DNA from: Bradyrhizobium sp. SK17
Lineage (GTDB): Bacteria; Pseudomonadota; Alphaproteobacteria; Rhizobiales; Xanthobacteraceae
Direction: 5' to 3'
Length of the DNA: 64,000 nucleotides
NCBI RefSeq assembly: GCF_002831585.1
Contig: NZ_CP025113.1
Location: 186,001 to 250,000 of the forward strand
Positions 1 to 8,275 of the stretch are shown piece after piece. Made by a program: the position numbers and the translations under genes. The notes beneath the pieces are model-generated. The model was not told the DNA's origin and searched no databases. It saw only the letters and a program-made list of their open reading frames with translations. The first letter of the stretch is position 1; every line of letters begins with the position of its first letter.

Positions 1-140
1 CGGACCTCGGTGCCCTCGCGGTTGATCAGGTCCGCGGTGTTCTTCCGGCACACCAGGGACACGTTGTGCCCCGCCATCAGAAGCTTGGTCCCCAGCAGGG
101 AGCCGTAGGAAGCTCCAAGGATCAGAATGTTGCGCGCCAT
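1..140 (-). CDS. Ketopantoate reductase-like NAD(P)-binding protein, N-terminal fragment
   Basis: Only the first ~46 codons are inside the window; the gene runs off the left edge. The start is the ATG at 140-138 on the minus strand. The visible N-terminus begins MARNILILGASYGSL, a Rossmann strand and glycine-rich loop (GASYGSLLG) that would bind NAD(P)H, followed by a second strand ending SLVCRK, with an Arg suited to the 2'-phosphate of NADPH. This is the layout of the ApbA/PanE (2-dehydropantoate 2-reductase) superfamily, but the substrate domain is not visible and many members are not true PanE. The gene is divergent from the TetR-type regulator, suggesting control through the shared intergenic palindrome. 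Confidence 0.6.
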   Translation of the reverse strand, partial: MARNILILGASYGSLLGTKLLMAGHNVSLVCRKNTADLINREGTEV

Positions 141-158
141 GATCTCTCCAAAAGACTA

Positions 159-177
159 CTGGTGTATGGTATACCAG
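159..177. promoter_or_regulatory. Near-palindromic operator candidate between divergent genes
   Basis: A 19-bp imperfect palindrome (CTGGT-N9-ACCAG with extra matching TA positions inside) lies in the short region between the reductase start (140) and the preferred regulator start (223). TetR proteins usually repress their own divergent promoters from such sites. Assignment is by position and symmetry only. Confidence 0.45.
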
Positions 178-222
178 CGTCTATCGCAGATCGACAAGCG
201 GCTGCCAAGGGGATTATCTCGC

Positions 223-1488
223 GTGCGAGTTTCGCTCCGCGATCAGGAAGGGCATTCGAGCTTGCAAGTCGCCGCCGACCCGACGGATCGGGCTGAAGAA
301 ATCCTGGTCTCAGCTTCCCGGCTGTTTGCCCGCCACTCCTATGCGAATGTGACGATGGAGCAGGTCGCGGCCTCGGTGCGGGCCGTGCCGGGCGCGCTGT
401 ACCACTATTTCCGCGACAAGGAAGATCTGATCTTCCACTGCTACCTGCGCGGGCTGGCGATCTACCGGCACGAGATCGAAGCGGCCGCCGAGCCCGGCAT
501 CGACGGGCTCGAGATCATCAGGCGTTTCGTGCGCGGCAGGCTGCGGCCCGAAGGCCAGCGCATGATCCTGTTCACCGATATCGATGCGCTCGCCGCACCC
601 TATAGCAGCGAAGTCCATGCGAGGCGCTGGCAGAATGCCGCGCTGCTGGCCGATGTCCTCGATCGCGGCGTGGCCGACGGCTCGATCAGCTGCGACGAAC
701 CGCTGCTGACAGCGGTGGCGCTGATCTCGATGCTGGACTGGGTGCCGTTCTGGCTGTCGGAACGCGACTACTACACGCGTCAGCAGGCGATCGATGCCAT
801 CGACGACATCGTCACGCATGGCGTCTACCGGCGCGAGCTCGCGATCCCCGACATGCCCGAGCCGCTCAGCCTCGCCCCGTTCCTCGAGGCGCGCGCCAGC
901 TTGAACAAGCGGGCCGCCAAGTTCGACAGGATGCTGTCGATCGCCTCCGACAGTTTCAACCGAAGGGGCGCGTCAGGCACGTCGCTCGAGAGCATCGCCG
1001 TCGATGCCGGCATGACCCGCGCCGGCATCTACTATCACTTCAGCGAGAAAGAGAGCCTGCTGCTGGCCTGCCTGCGGCGCGGTCTCGCCGGCGAGGTCGG
1101 CATTCGGGAGCACCTGCAACAGCATAGCCTTGGGGCATTCGAGCACACCGTGCAGAGGATCCGCCTGCTGCTGATGCTGCACGACACACCCTGCGGCCCG
1201 AAGGCGACCTACCACAACATCAACTATCTCAACGACCCTGACCGGAAAGCCTATGTCGGACAGGTGCTGGCCTCGATCCGGCAAAGCCAGAGCAGCTATG
1301 AGTGCTGGATCGACGAGGGTCGCATCCGCCGCATCGACACATATTTCGCCGAGCGTATTCTAACCGGAATGGTCCATTGGTATCCGATCTGGTTCAAGAT
1401 CAGGCGTGACTGGCCTTCGGCACAGGTCGCAGATCATTTCGCGCGACTATTCCTGTCGGGCCTCAAGCCGCGTCGGCATCCGGCTTGA
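223..1488 (+). CDS. Tandem (double-domain) TetR/AcrR-family regulator
   Basis: The 421-residue product contains two complete TetR units in one chain, whereas a typical TetR protein has about 200 residues. The first HTH (about residues 20-65) contains FARHSYANVTMEQVAASV and GALYHYFRDKEDL. The second HTH (about 240-285) contains FNRRGASGTSLESIAVDAG and GIYYHFSEKESL. Each is followed by a helical ligand/dimer region. The GTG at 223 is preferred because an AAGGGGA Shine-Dalgarno lies 9 bases upstream and because the upstream ATGs (127, 139, 166) would run through the divergent promoter and the palindrome at 159-177. It probably controls the reductase-like gene and possibly the ABC operon downstream; the ligand is unknown. 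Confidence 0.8.
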   Translation: MRVSLRDQEGHSSLQVAADPTDRAEEILVSASRLFARHSYANVTMEQVAASVRAVPGALYHYFRDKEDLIFHCYLRGLAIYRHEIEAAAEPGIDGLEIIRRFVRGRLRPEGQRMILFTDIDALAAPYSSEVHARRWQNAALLADVLDRGVADGSISCDEPLLTAVALISMLDWVPFWLSERDYYTRQQAIDAIDDIVTHGVYRRELAIPDMPEPLSLAPFLEARASLNKRAAKFDRMLSIASDSFNRRGASGTSLESIAVDAGMTRAGIYYHFSEKESLLLACLRRGLAGEVGIREHLQQHSLGAFEHTVQRIRLLLMLHDTPCGPKATYHNINYLNDPDRKAYVGQVLASIRQSQSSYECWIDEGRIRRIDTYFAERILTGMVHWYPIWFKIRRDWPSAQVADHFARLFLSGLKPRRHPA

Positions 1489-1639
1489 ATCGCCAAATCG
1501 CATCCCGCCGCTATGATGCTTCCGGACGCGAGGGGCTTCGGACGACGTCGGCTCCAATGGCGGGCGGGGATGCCTCATCCAAAAGTTTACTTGCGGTTCA
1601 AATCTGCACCGGATCTCGCGGGATCTCGAAGCGTTTATA

Positions 1640-1700
1640 GCCTATAACATTATAATACCTCACGCTAAAACTTGACGCAATATTCAATGCGAAAGTTGCA
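1640..1700 (+). promoter_or_regulatory. AT-rich promoter/operator region of the LIV-type ABC operon
   Basis: The stretch is strikingly AT-rich for this genome. It holds a short inverted repeat TATAA-CA-TTATA (1643-1654), a TATAAT hexamer at 1651-1656 and a CTTGAC hexamer at 1671-1676. I cannot pair a good -35 and -10 at 16-18 bp, so the exact promoter is unresolved. The rest of 1489-1775 shows no gene. Confidence 0.35.
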
Positions 1701-1775
1701 GAAGCTCGGCAATTGGGGCTAAGAGACGGCTTCGATCGCTCAAGATCAAGAAACACCAGCAAGGGAGAAAGCAGG

Positions 1776-3014
1776 ATGCGTAGACTGATCGTTGCTGCCA
1801 CAACGGCGCTGACGGTGTTGGGAGGCGCGGCCTCCGCGCAGGAAACCGTCAAGATCGGTTACATCGATCCGCTGTCCGGCGGCGGTGCCAGCGTTGGCGA
1901 AGGCGGCCTGAAGACGTTCCAGTATCTCGCCGACGAGTTGAACGCCAAGGGCGGCATCCTCGGCCACAAGGTCGAGATCGTTCCGCTCGACAACAAGACC
2001 AATCCGCAGGAAAGCCTGGTGCAGGCGCAGAAGGCGATCGACGCCGGCGTCCACTACATCACGCAGGGCAACGGCTCATCGGTCGGCGCCGCGCTGGAGG
2101 ATTTCGTCACCAAGCACAATTCGCGCAACCCCGGCAAGGAAGTGCTCTACTTCAACTACGCCGCGGTCGACCCGAGCATGACCAACGAGAAGTGCAGCTA
2201 CTGGCATTTCCGCTGGGATGCGAACTCGGACATCAAGATGGAAGCGCTGACCAACTACATGAAGGGCCAGGCGTCCATCAAGAAGGTCTATCTGATCAAC
2301 ATGGACTATTCGTTCGGTCAGTCGGTGCGCACCACGGCGCGCAAGATGCTGGGCGAAAAGCGGCCGGACATCCAGATCGTCGGCGACGAGCTGCATCCGA
2401 TGCTCAAGGTCACCGACTTCTCGCCCTACATCGCCAAGATCAAGGCGTCGGGCGCCGACACCGTCGTGACCGGCAACTGGGGCCAGGACTTCGCGCTGCT
2501 GCTGAAGGCCGCGGCCGACGCCGGCCTCAAGGTCAACTGGTACACCTATTATGCCGGCGGCGCCGGCGGCCCGACCGCGATCAAGCAGACCGGCCTCGAG
2601 AACCAGGTGTTCCAGATCAGCGAAGGCGTGCCGAACTCCGGCAACAAGGCGGCGATGGATTTCGAAAAGGACTTCCGCGCCAAGACCGGCATTTCGGTTT
2701 GGTATCCGCGCGCGGTCAACGAGATGCGGATGTTCAAGGCGGCCGCCGAGAAGGCCAATTCGATCGACCCGGTGAAGGTCGCGGCCGCGCTCGAAGGCAT
2801 GAAGTTCGAGGTGTTCGACGGCGGCGAGGGCTTCATGCGCAAGGACGATCACCAGTTCTTCCAGCCGATCTACATCTCCTCGTTCGGCGGTCTGGCCGAC
2901 AAGGCCAAGGAGCCGTTCGACGAAGAGAACACCGGCTGGGGCTGGCACATCGTCTCCAAGATCGATACCGCCCAGACCATGCTTCCGACCACCTGCAACA
3001 TGAAGCGGCCCTGA
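1776..3014 (+). CDS. Branched-chain amino-acid-type ABC transporter periplasmic binding protein
   Basis: This 412-residue protein is the periplasmic receptor of the LIV/HAAT-type importer encoded just downstream. A Sec signal peptide (residues 1-21, ending GGAASA before QETVK) precedes the Peripla_BP_6 fold, with the usual start KIGYIDPLSGGGASVGEGG and DELNAKGGILG. Late Cys residues (about 140 and 408) may form a disulphide. The ATG at 1776 is chosen over upstream in-frame starts because it begins the signal peptide and has a GGGAG-type Shine-Dalgarno. Length exceeds E. coli LivK (about 370) and fits the family binding aromatic, amide or other carboxylate ligands. The real substrate cannot be told from sequence. 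Confidence 0.88.
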   Translation: MRRLIVAATTALTVLGGAASAQETVKIGYIDPLSGGGASVGEGGLKTFQYLADELNAKGGILGHKVEIVPLDNKTNPQESLVQAQKAIDAGVHYITQGNGSSVGAALEDFVTKHNSRNPGKEVLYFNYAAVDPSMTNEKCSYWHFRWDANSDIKMEALTNYMKGQASIKKVYLINMDYSFGQSVRTTARKMLGEKRPDIQIVGDELHPMLKVTDFSPYIAKIKASGADTVVTGNWGQDFALLLKAAADAGLKVNWYTYYAGGAGGPTAIKQTGLENQVFQISEGVPNSGNKAAMDFEKDFRAKTGISVWYPRAVNEMRMFKAAAEKANSIDPVKVAAALEGMKFEVFDGGEGFMRKDDHQFFQPIYISSFGGLADKAKEPFDEENTGWGWHIVSKIDTAQTMLPTTCNMKRP

Positions 3015-3031
3015 TCGGCCGCCTTCCAATC

Positions 3032-3063
3032 CGCCTCCGCGCCCCTTCGGGGTCGCGGAGGCG
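3032..3063 (+). terminator. Strong intercistronic hairpin after the binding-protein gene
   Basis: A perfect 10-bp stem (CGCCTCCGCG with CGCGGAGGCG) is capped by an inner CCC/GGG stem closing a C(TTCG)G tetraloop. No T-tract follows, so it looks less like a full terminator than a partial terminator or 3'-end stabiliser that would raise binding-protein mRNA over permease mRNA. A second smaller stem (TCCGGCA/TGCCGGA, 3071-3091) follows. Confidence 0.6.
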
Positions 3064-3152
3064 TTCGTCATCCGGCAGCGTCGGTGCCGGACCTCAATTC
3101 CCTCGACAGGTCTTTGATCACGTGAACCGTTCATCTCTCAAGCGGGTGCGCC

Positions 3153-4100
3153 GTGGCTGAGTTGATTGTCATCTCGACGCTGAACGGCGTCCTGTTCGGC
3201 ATGCTGCTGTTCCTGTTGTCCAGCGGGCTGACCGTCATCTTCAGCATGATGGGCGTGCTCAACTTCGCCCATGCCAGCTTCTACATGCTGGGCGCGTTCT
3301 TCGGCTATCAGCTGACGCGCTGGATCGGCTTCTGGCCGGCTCTGGTGCTGGCGCCGCTTCTGGTCGGCGCGGTCGGCATGGCGGTCGAGCGCTACGGCCT
3401 GCGCAACACCCACAAGCACGGCCATGTCGCCGAACTGCTGCTGACCTTCGGGCTCGCGTTCGCAATCGAAGAGATCGTCTCGATGATCTGGGGTAAGAGC
3501 CCGGTCGACTACCGGGTCCCGGCGGTGCTCGACTTCCCGGCCTTCACCGTGTTCTCCACCAACTACCCCGCCTACAAGATCTTCATGCTGGTCGTGTCCA
3601 TCGTGATCTTCATCGCGCTGCTGGTCACGCTGAAGCGGACCCGGGTCGGCCTGATCGTGCAGGCCGCGCTGACCCATCCGAGCATGGTCGGCCATCTCGG
3701 CCATAATGTCGGCCGCGTCTTCATGCTCGTGTTCGGCGTCGGCAGCGCGCTCGCCGGCCTTGCCGGCGTGATCGCCGGGCCGTCGCTGGTGACGCAGTCC
3801 GACATGGCCGCGCTGCTCGGCCCGATCCTGTTCGTCGTCATCGTGTTCGGCGGCCTCGGCTCGCTGCCCGGCGCCTTCATCGCCTCGCTGCTGATCGGCC
3901 TGATCCAGACCTTCGCGGTCGCGCTGAACGGTTCGCTCGCCAGCGTGTTCGGTCCGCTCGATCCGAGCCTCGGCCCCTCGCCGCTCACCGACATCTGGAA
4001 TGTCACGATCGCGCAGATCGCGCCGATCCTGCCCTATCTGCTGCTGGTGCTGGTCCTGATCTTCCGCCCCATGGGCCTGTTGGGGACGCGTGAGTCATGA
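3153..4100 (+). CDS. livH: LIV-type ABC transporter permease LivH
   Basis: This 315-residue integral membrane protein is one of the two channel subunits of the importer. The start is GTG, giving (M)AELIVISTLNGVLFGMLLF. About eight hydrophobic segments are visible. The LivH signature surrounds GVLNFAHASFYMLGAFFGY near the N-terminus, and the cytoplasmic coupling segment lies before GAFIASLLIGLIQTF. It follows the binding-protein gene after a 138-bp gap containing a strong hairpin and overlaps livM by 11 bp. The family moves branched-chain amino acids and related compounds inward, powered by LivG/LivF. Confidence 0.9.
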   Translation: MAELIVISTLNGVLFGMLLFLLSSGLTVIFSMMGVLNFAHASFYMLGAFFGYQLTRWIGFWPALVLAPLLVGAVGMAVERYGLRNTHKHGHVAELLLTFGLAFAIEEIVSMIWGKSPVDYRVPAVLDFPAFTVFSTNYPAYKIFMLVVSIVIFIALLVTLKRTRVGLIVQAALTHPSMVGHLGHNVGRVFMLVFGVGSALAGLAGVIAGPSLVTQSDMAALLGPILFVVIVFGGLGSLPGAFIASLLIGLIQTFAVALNGSLASVFGPLDPSLGPSPLTDIWNVTIAQIAPILPYLLLVLVLIFRPMGLLGTRES

Positions 4101-5388
4101 GCAACGCTGCCCCCCCGCTCCTGCCGCGACCAAACAGGAATCCGGCGGCGCCCTCGGCTTCTATGGCGTCTGGCTGCTCGCAGCCGCGGCGCTCGTCGTG
4201 CTGCCGCTGGTGTTCTCCTCCGGCGGCTCGCTGACCTCGTTCAGCCTGATCGGCATCGCGATCATCTTCGCGCTGTCCTACAACATCCTGCTCGGCCAGA
4301 CCGGCCTGCTGTCGTTCGGCCACGCCGTGCAATACGGCCTCGGCGGCTTCCTCGCCGTCCACGCCATGAACGCGGTCGCGAGCCACAACTGGCCGATCCC
4401 GCTGCCGGTGATTCCGCTGGTCGGCGGCATCGGCGGCATGGCCTTCGCGGTCGTGGTCGGCTGGGTCATGACCAAGCGCGCCGGCACGGTGTTCGCGATG
4501 ATCTCGCTCGGCATCGGCGAACTGGTCGCCTCGTCGTCGCTGATCCTGCGCAGCGTGTTCGGCGGCGAGTCCGGCATCACCACCGACCGCACCTCGCTGA
4601 TGCCGCTGTTCGGCTGGACCTTCGGACCGCAGCTCCAGGTCTATTACCTGATCGCGTTCTGGGTGCTGGTCTCGGCGATCGCGATGTATGCGCTGACCCG
4701 GACGCCGCTCGGCCGGATCTGCAACGCGGTGCGCGACAATCCCGAGCGCGTCGAGTTCATCGGCTACGATCCGCATGTGGTGCGCTACCTCGCCTACATG
4801 TTCGCGGGCTTCTTCGCCGGCATCGCCGGTGGACTGACCGCGATCAATTTCGAGATCGCCAACTCGGCCTATCTCGGCGCGACGCAATCCGGCCTGGTGC
4901 TGTTCTCCGCCTTCATCGGCGGCACCGCCTATTTCTTCGGGCCGATCCTCGGCGCCATCCTGGTGACCTACCTGCAACTCGGGCTGACCAGCGTCACCTC
5001 GGTCTGGCAGCTCTATTTCGGCATCATCTTCATCGGCATCGTGATGTTCGCGCCCGGCGGCATCGCCGGCATCCTGATGAAGCATCGACCGCTGATCCGC
5101 GCCGGCACGCTTGGCACCGTGATCCCGTCCTATCTGGTCGCCGCGATCCCGACCCTGGCGTTTGCGCTCGGCATCATCCTGACCATCGAGACCGTCGCGC
5201 GCTTCTCCGGCGGCGATCCGATCAAGCTGCTCGGCATCCCGTTCATCGCGACCGCGCCGACGACCTGGGTGACTGCTGCGGTGCTGCTCGTCGGCGGCTT
5301 CATTGTCGCGCGCATCACCTGGAGGCGCGTCGCGGAAGCCTGGGATCGCGCCGCGACGGTGGCCCGTGATCGGGGGTATCTCGCATGA
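4090..5388 (+). CDS. livM: LIV-type ABC transporter permease LivM, with C-terminal extension
   Basis: This is the second channel subunit. The family core runs from about residue 20 to 330 (SYNILLGQTGLLSFGHAVQYG; GLTAINFEIANSAYLGATQSG). It is followed by about 100 extra residues with two more hydrophobic segments (SYLVAAIPTLAFALGIIL; TTWVTAAVLLVGGFIVARI), longer than classical LivM. The open frame requires a GTG at 4090 giving VSHEQRCPPAPAATKQ. However, an ATG at 4097 forms the ATGA overlap seen elsewhere in this operon and sits in another frame. One extra C in the C7 run at 4110-4116 would join it, giving MSNAAPPAPAATKQ. The stop overlaps livG's ATG. Confidence 0.88.
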   Translation: MSHEQRCPPAPAATKQESGGALGFYGVWLLAAAALVVLPLVFSSGGSLTSFSLIGIAIIFALSYNILLGQTGLLSFGHAVQYGLGGFLAVHAMNAVASHNWPIPLPVIPLVGGIGGMAFAVVVGWVMTKRAGTVFAMISLGIGELVASSSLILRSVFGGESGITTDRTSLMPLFGWTFGPQLQVYYLIAFWVLVSAIAMYALTRTPLGRICNAVRDNPERVEFIGYDPHVVRYLAYMFAGFFAGIAGGLTAINFEIANSAYLGATQSGLVLFSAFIGGTAYFFGPILGAILVTYLQLGLTSVTSVWQLYFGIIFIGIVMFAPGGIAGILMKHRPLIRAGTLGTVIPSYLVAAIPTLAFALGIILTIETVARFSGGDPIKLLGIPFIATAPTTWVTAAVLLVGGFIVARITWRRVAEAWDRAATVARDRGYLA

Positions 5389-6134
5389 CCGCTGCCATTC
5401 AAGTCAACGCCGTCGAGAAGAGCTTCGGCAATGTGCAGATCATCCGCGACCTCAACCTGAGCGTCGCCAAGGGCGAGCGTCACGCCATCATCGGCCCGAA
5501 CGGCGCCGGCAAGTCGACGACGTTCAACCTGATCTCCGGCCACATCAAGCCGACCTCGGGCGAGATCCGCCTCAACGGCGAGGTCACCTCGGGGCTGCGG
5601 CCGTTCGAGATCAACCGGCGCGGCCTGTCGCGCTCGTTCCAGGTGACCAACGTGTTCGCCCGCATGACGGTGTGGGAGAACGTCCGCTGCGCCGTGCTGT
5701 GGGCCACCGGCCACCGCTATGCGTTCTGGAAGAACGTCGACGGTCTGCCCGAGGTGAAGCAGCGCACCGCGCAGATCCTCGACGACATCCATCTCAGCCA
5801 TCGCCGCGACGTGCCGGCGGGCCTGTTGACGTACGCCGAGCAGCGCGAGCTCGAGATCGGCATCACGATCGCCGGCGGCGCCAGCGTCATCATGCTGGAC
5901 GAGCCGACCGCCGGCATGAGCCACGCCGAGACCGATCGCGCGGTCGCGCTGATCCGCCGCCTCACCGAGGGCCGCACGCTCGTCATCGTCGAGCACGACA
6001 TGAGCGTGGTGTTCGGCCTCGCCGACCGCATCTCGGTGCTGGTCTACGGCCACATCATCGCCTCCGGCACGCCGGAGGAGATCCGCGGCAACCCGAAGGT
6101 CAAGGAAGCCTATCTCGGCGAGGAGGTCGACTGA
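5385..6134 (+). CDS. livG: LIV-type ABC transporter ATP-binding protein LivG
   Basis: This 249-residue cytoplasmic ATPase of the importer has an intact Walker A (GPNGAGKST, about residues 36-44), a long LivG-type insert after the Q-loop (SFQVTNVFARMTVWENV), a divergent signature LTYAEQRELEI and a Walker B with catalytic Glu (VIMLDEPTAGMS). The H-loop is in VEHDMSVVFGLADRI. It overlaps both neighbours by ATGA/TGATG-type junctions, indicating translational coupling and equal stoichiometry. It should pair with LivF to form the ATPase heterodimer. Confidence 0.92.
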   Translation: MTAAIQVNAVEKSFGNVQIIRDLNLSVAKGERHAIIGPNGAGKSTTFNLISGHIKPTSGEIRLNGEVTSGLRPFEINRRGLSRSFQVTNVFARMTVWENVRCAVLWATGHRYAFWKNVDGLPEVKQRTAQILDDIHLSHRRDVPAGLLTYAEQRELEIGITIAGGASVIMLDEPTAGMSHAETDRAVALIRRLTEGRTLVIVEHDMSVVFGLADRISVLVYGHIIASGTPEEIRGNPKVKEAYLGEEVD

Positions 6135-6829
6135 TGCTCGAGGTCAGGAATCTTCACGCCTATTACGGCAAGAGCCACATCCTGCAAGGCGTCGATCTCG
6201 ACATCGCCGCCGGCGAGGTGGTGAGCCTGCTCGGCCGCAACGGCGTCGGCCGCTCCACCACCGTCAAGGCGATCATGGGCGAGGTGCCGCCGCAAGGCAC
6301 CATCCGCTTCAAGGGCAAGGACATCGCGGGCCTGCCGAGCCACAAGATCGCGCGCCTCGGGCTCGGCTATGTGCCGGAGCATCGCGACATCTTTCCGAGC
6401 CTGACGGTGCGCCAGAACCTGCTGCTCGGCATCAAGGACCCGCGCCGCCCCGGCAAGTGGCGGTTGCAGGAGATGCTCGACATGTTCCCCAACCTCGCCC
6501 GCCGCGCCGACACGCCGGCCGGCGTGCTGTCGGGCGGCGAGAAGCAGATGCTGACCACCTGCCGCACCCTGCTCGGCGATCCCGAATTGATGATGATCGA
6601 CGAGCCGACCGAAGGTCTGGCGCCGCTGATCGTGCAACAGGTCGGCGAATTGATCGCGCGGATCGCCAAAGCCGGCGTCGCCATCCTGCTGGTCGAGCAG
6701 AAGCTGTCGATCGCGATGAAGATCTCGAATCGGGTCTACATCATGGGCCATGGCCGCGTCGTGTTCGAAGGCACGCCCGAGCAACTCAAGAGCAACGCCG
6801 CGATCCGCGAGGAATGGCTGGAGGTGTGA
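6134..6829 (+). CDS. livF: LIV-type ABC transporter ATP-binding protein LivF (Arg in Walker A)
   Basis: This is the 231-residue partner ATPase of LivG. The Walker A reads GRNGVGRST, with Arg where Lys normally contacts the ATP phosphates. The remaining motifs look normal: signature LSGGEKQM, Walker B LMMIDEPTEGL, and the distal VEQKLSIAMKISNR typical of LivF. The start ATG shares its A with the livG stop. If the Arg weakens one site, the LivG/LivF dimer would have one canonical and one modified ATP site, as in several heterodimeric ABC proteins. I recall Arg-type Walker A loops in other proteobacterial LivF proteins, so this is probably a lineage feature rather than decay. Confidence 0.9.
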   Translation: MLEVRNLHAYYGKSHILQGVDLDIAAGEVVSLLGRNGVGRSTTVKAIMGEVPPQGTIRFKGKDIAGLPSHKIARLGLGYVPEHRDIFPSLTVRQNLLLGIKDPRRPGKWRLQEMLDMFPNLARRADTPAGVLSGGEKQMLTTCRTLLGDPELMMIDEPTEGLAPLIVQQVGELIARIAKAGVAILLVEQKLSIAMKISNRVYIMGHGRVVFEGTPEQLKSNAAIREEWLEV

Positions 6830-6866
6830 GGCGGCCGATCTCGCCCGACCGGACGCGGAAACGCGG

Positions 6867-7613
6867 TCAGGTGATCAGGCGGAGCCGCAGCAGTTCGGCG
6901 ACGGCTTGAGCGGTGTTGCGCGCCTGCACCTTCTCGCGCACTGACCTCAGGTGCTTGTCGACGCCGTGGCCCGAGATGCCCATCTTCGCGCCGATCTCGC
7001 GCTCGTTGAGCCCGGAGGCCGCGAGCTGCACCGCTTCACGCTCCCGCAGGGTGACGTTGATCGCCGGATGCAGCTGCGCCATGTTCCACAGACGAAGCGC
7101 GCGGCCGACGGCATAGGTCGCGATGATGCGCAGCTCATGCCGCTTCCGTGCATCGACGTTCAAGCTTTCGCCGGCGATCACAAAGCCGATCAGGTTGCCG
7201 TCCAGCGACGGCAGCGAGATCGCAAAACCCTCCTTCAATCCGAACGCGGCGAGCTCGGCGACGATCCGGCGGGATAATGGATGCTCCAGATATTGCGGAG
7301 CGATCTCACTCCAGAGAAAGGGCCGGTGGCGCTCCCGGATGCAGCGCCGGATCGGATCATGCTCGGAGTAGTTCATGGAGGTGTAGCGTTGCAGCCAATC
7401 TGCCGGCCAGGAGTTCAGCAGGATGCACCGGGAGTCCGCGGCTTGCATTCCCTGTTGCGGCATAACCCACGCAATGAACGAACTCGCCCCGTAGCCAGAG
7501 ACCTGCCGCATCACCTCGGCCACGATTTCCGCTTCAGTGCTGGCGCTCTCAAGCCGGGTCACGAATTCCGAAGTCGCTTCCAATGGGCGCTCTGATGGCG
7601 ACCTTGACCGCAT
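6867..7613 (-). CDS. LuxR-type regulator with autoinducer-binding domain (LuxR solo)
   Basis: The 248-residue protein has an N-terminal autoinducer-binding domain (about 15-165). It carries the usual acyl-homoserine-lactone pocket residues: Trp and Tyr in DWLQRYTSMNYSEHDPIRR, Asp in HDPI and Trp in FLWSEI. A GerE-type HTH follows (about 185-245: LTLREREAVQLAASGLNEREIG). ATG at 7613 is chosen over one 18 codons upstream because AAGGAGG precedes it by 10 bases. It is convergent with livF, 37 bp apart. No luxI-type synthase is in the window, so it is a solo that may sense a self or exogenous signal. Its targets are unknown. Confidence 0.85.
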   Translation of the reverse strand: MRSRSPSERPLEATSEFVTRLESASTEAEIVAEVMRQVSGYGASSFIAWVMPQQGMQAADSRCILLNSWPADWLQRYTSMNYSEHDPIRRCIRERHRPFLWSEIAPQYLEHPLSRRIVAELAAFGLKEGFAISLPSLDGNLIGFVIAGESLNVDARKRHELRIIATYAVGRALRLWNMAQLHPAINVTLREREAVQLAASGLNEREIGAKMGISGHGVDKHLRSVREKVQARNTAQAVAELLRLRLIT

Positions 7614-8275
7614 TTTAAAGCATCCTCCTTCAACGATGGCCCACACTGGCATAAGCGGACTCTTCACCGTGCGATGGTACGGCGCGTCTCTTGTTGTTGG
7701 AGAGGCTGCTGGCGCCGCATCTCGGAAAGTGAATCACCTTGGCTTCAATTCACGAGATCGTCAAATGCGATGTGCCTGCCGCGTTCGCACCGACACAAAG
7801 TTCGCACCCGAGTTTGATCGGACAGGCTGCGCCAGCTCAAGCCTCGCGTCAGCCTCGCGCGCTCGCGCAGCAGCAGCTACGGAATTGCGTACTTACAATC
7901 GCAAATCATGTCGCCGATAATTTTCAACGCCTAGCAACGATTCTTGCGCGCCGCAAAGACAAGCCTGGAGTGGAGGGACGACGGCTATCGGTTTGGCGCA
8001 GCGGAAAACGCGTGAATCATCGCGTCGCCGGGCAGCGGAAGCAATTCAAGATCTGACCGGCCTGCTTGCCGGATCGCCCTGAGGCGATGGCGACACGGCG
8101 TCAGCGCAAGAGGGCGCGCCTGCCGCTGCGCACGCAGCGGCAGCAGGCGATGTCCGGACATTTGCGCCGTCGCAGCAGCGGCCATGTCGGCATTGTCCGC
8201 TGCGCGATTTATGAGTGTCCATTTCCGAGCGTGAGCACCAAAGCACCTTGTTGAAGATCGGACCTGCCGACGGCC
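7614..8275. other. Intergenic region without a convincing gene
   Basis: This 662-bp stretch separates the divergent LuxR and GGDEF/EAL genes. It contains the LuxR Shine-Dalgarno (7624-7630) and promoter sequences that I cannot pin down. Open frames inside it have biased Arg/Ala-rich composition and no recognisable domain. An unrecognised small RNA is possible but I see no terminator-like hairpin. Confidence 0.5.

Noticed and set aside
2076..3134. 352-codon minus-strand frame opposite the LIV binding-protein gene
   Set aside because: Shadow frame of a clearly coding plus-strand gene, with low-complexity composition and no recognisable fold.
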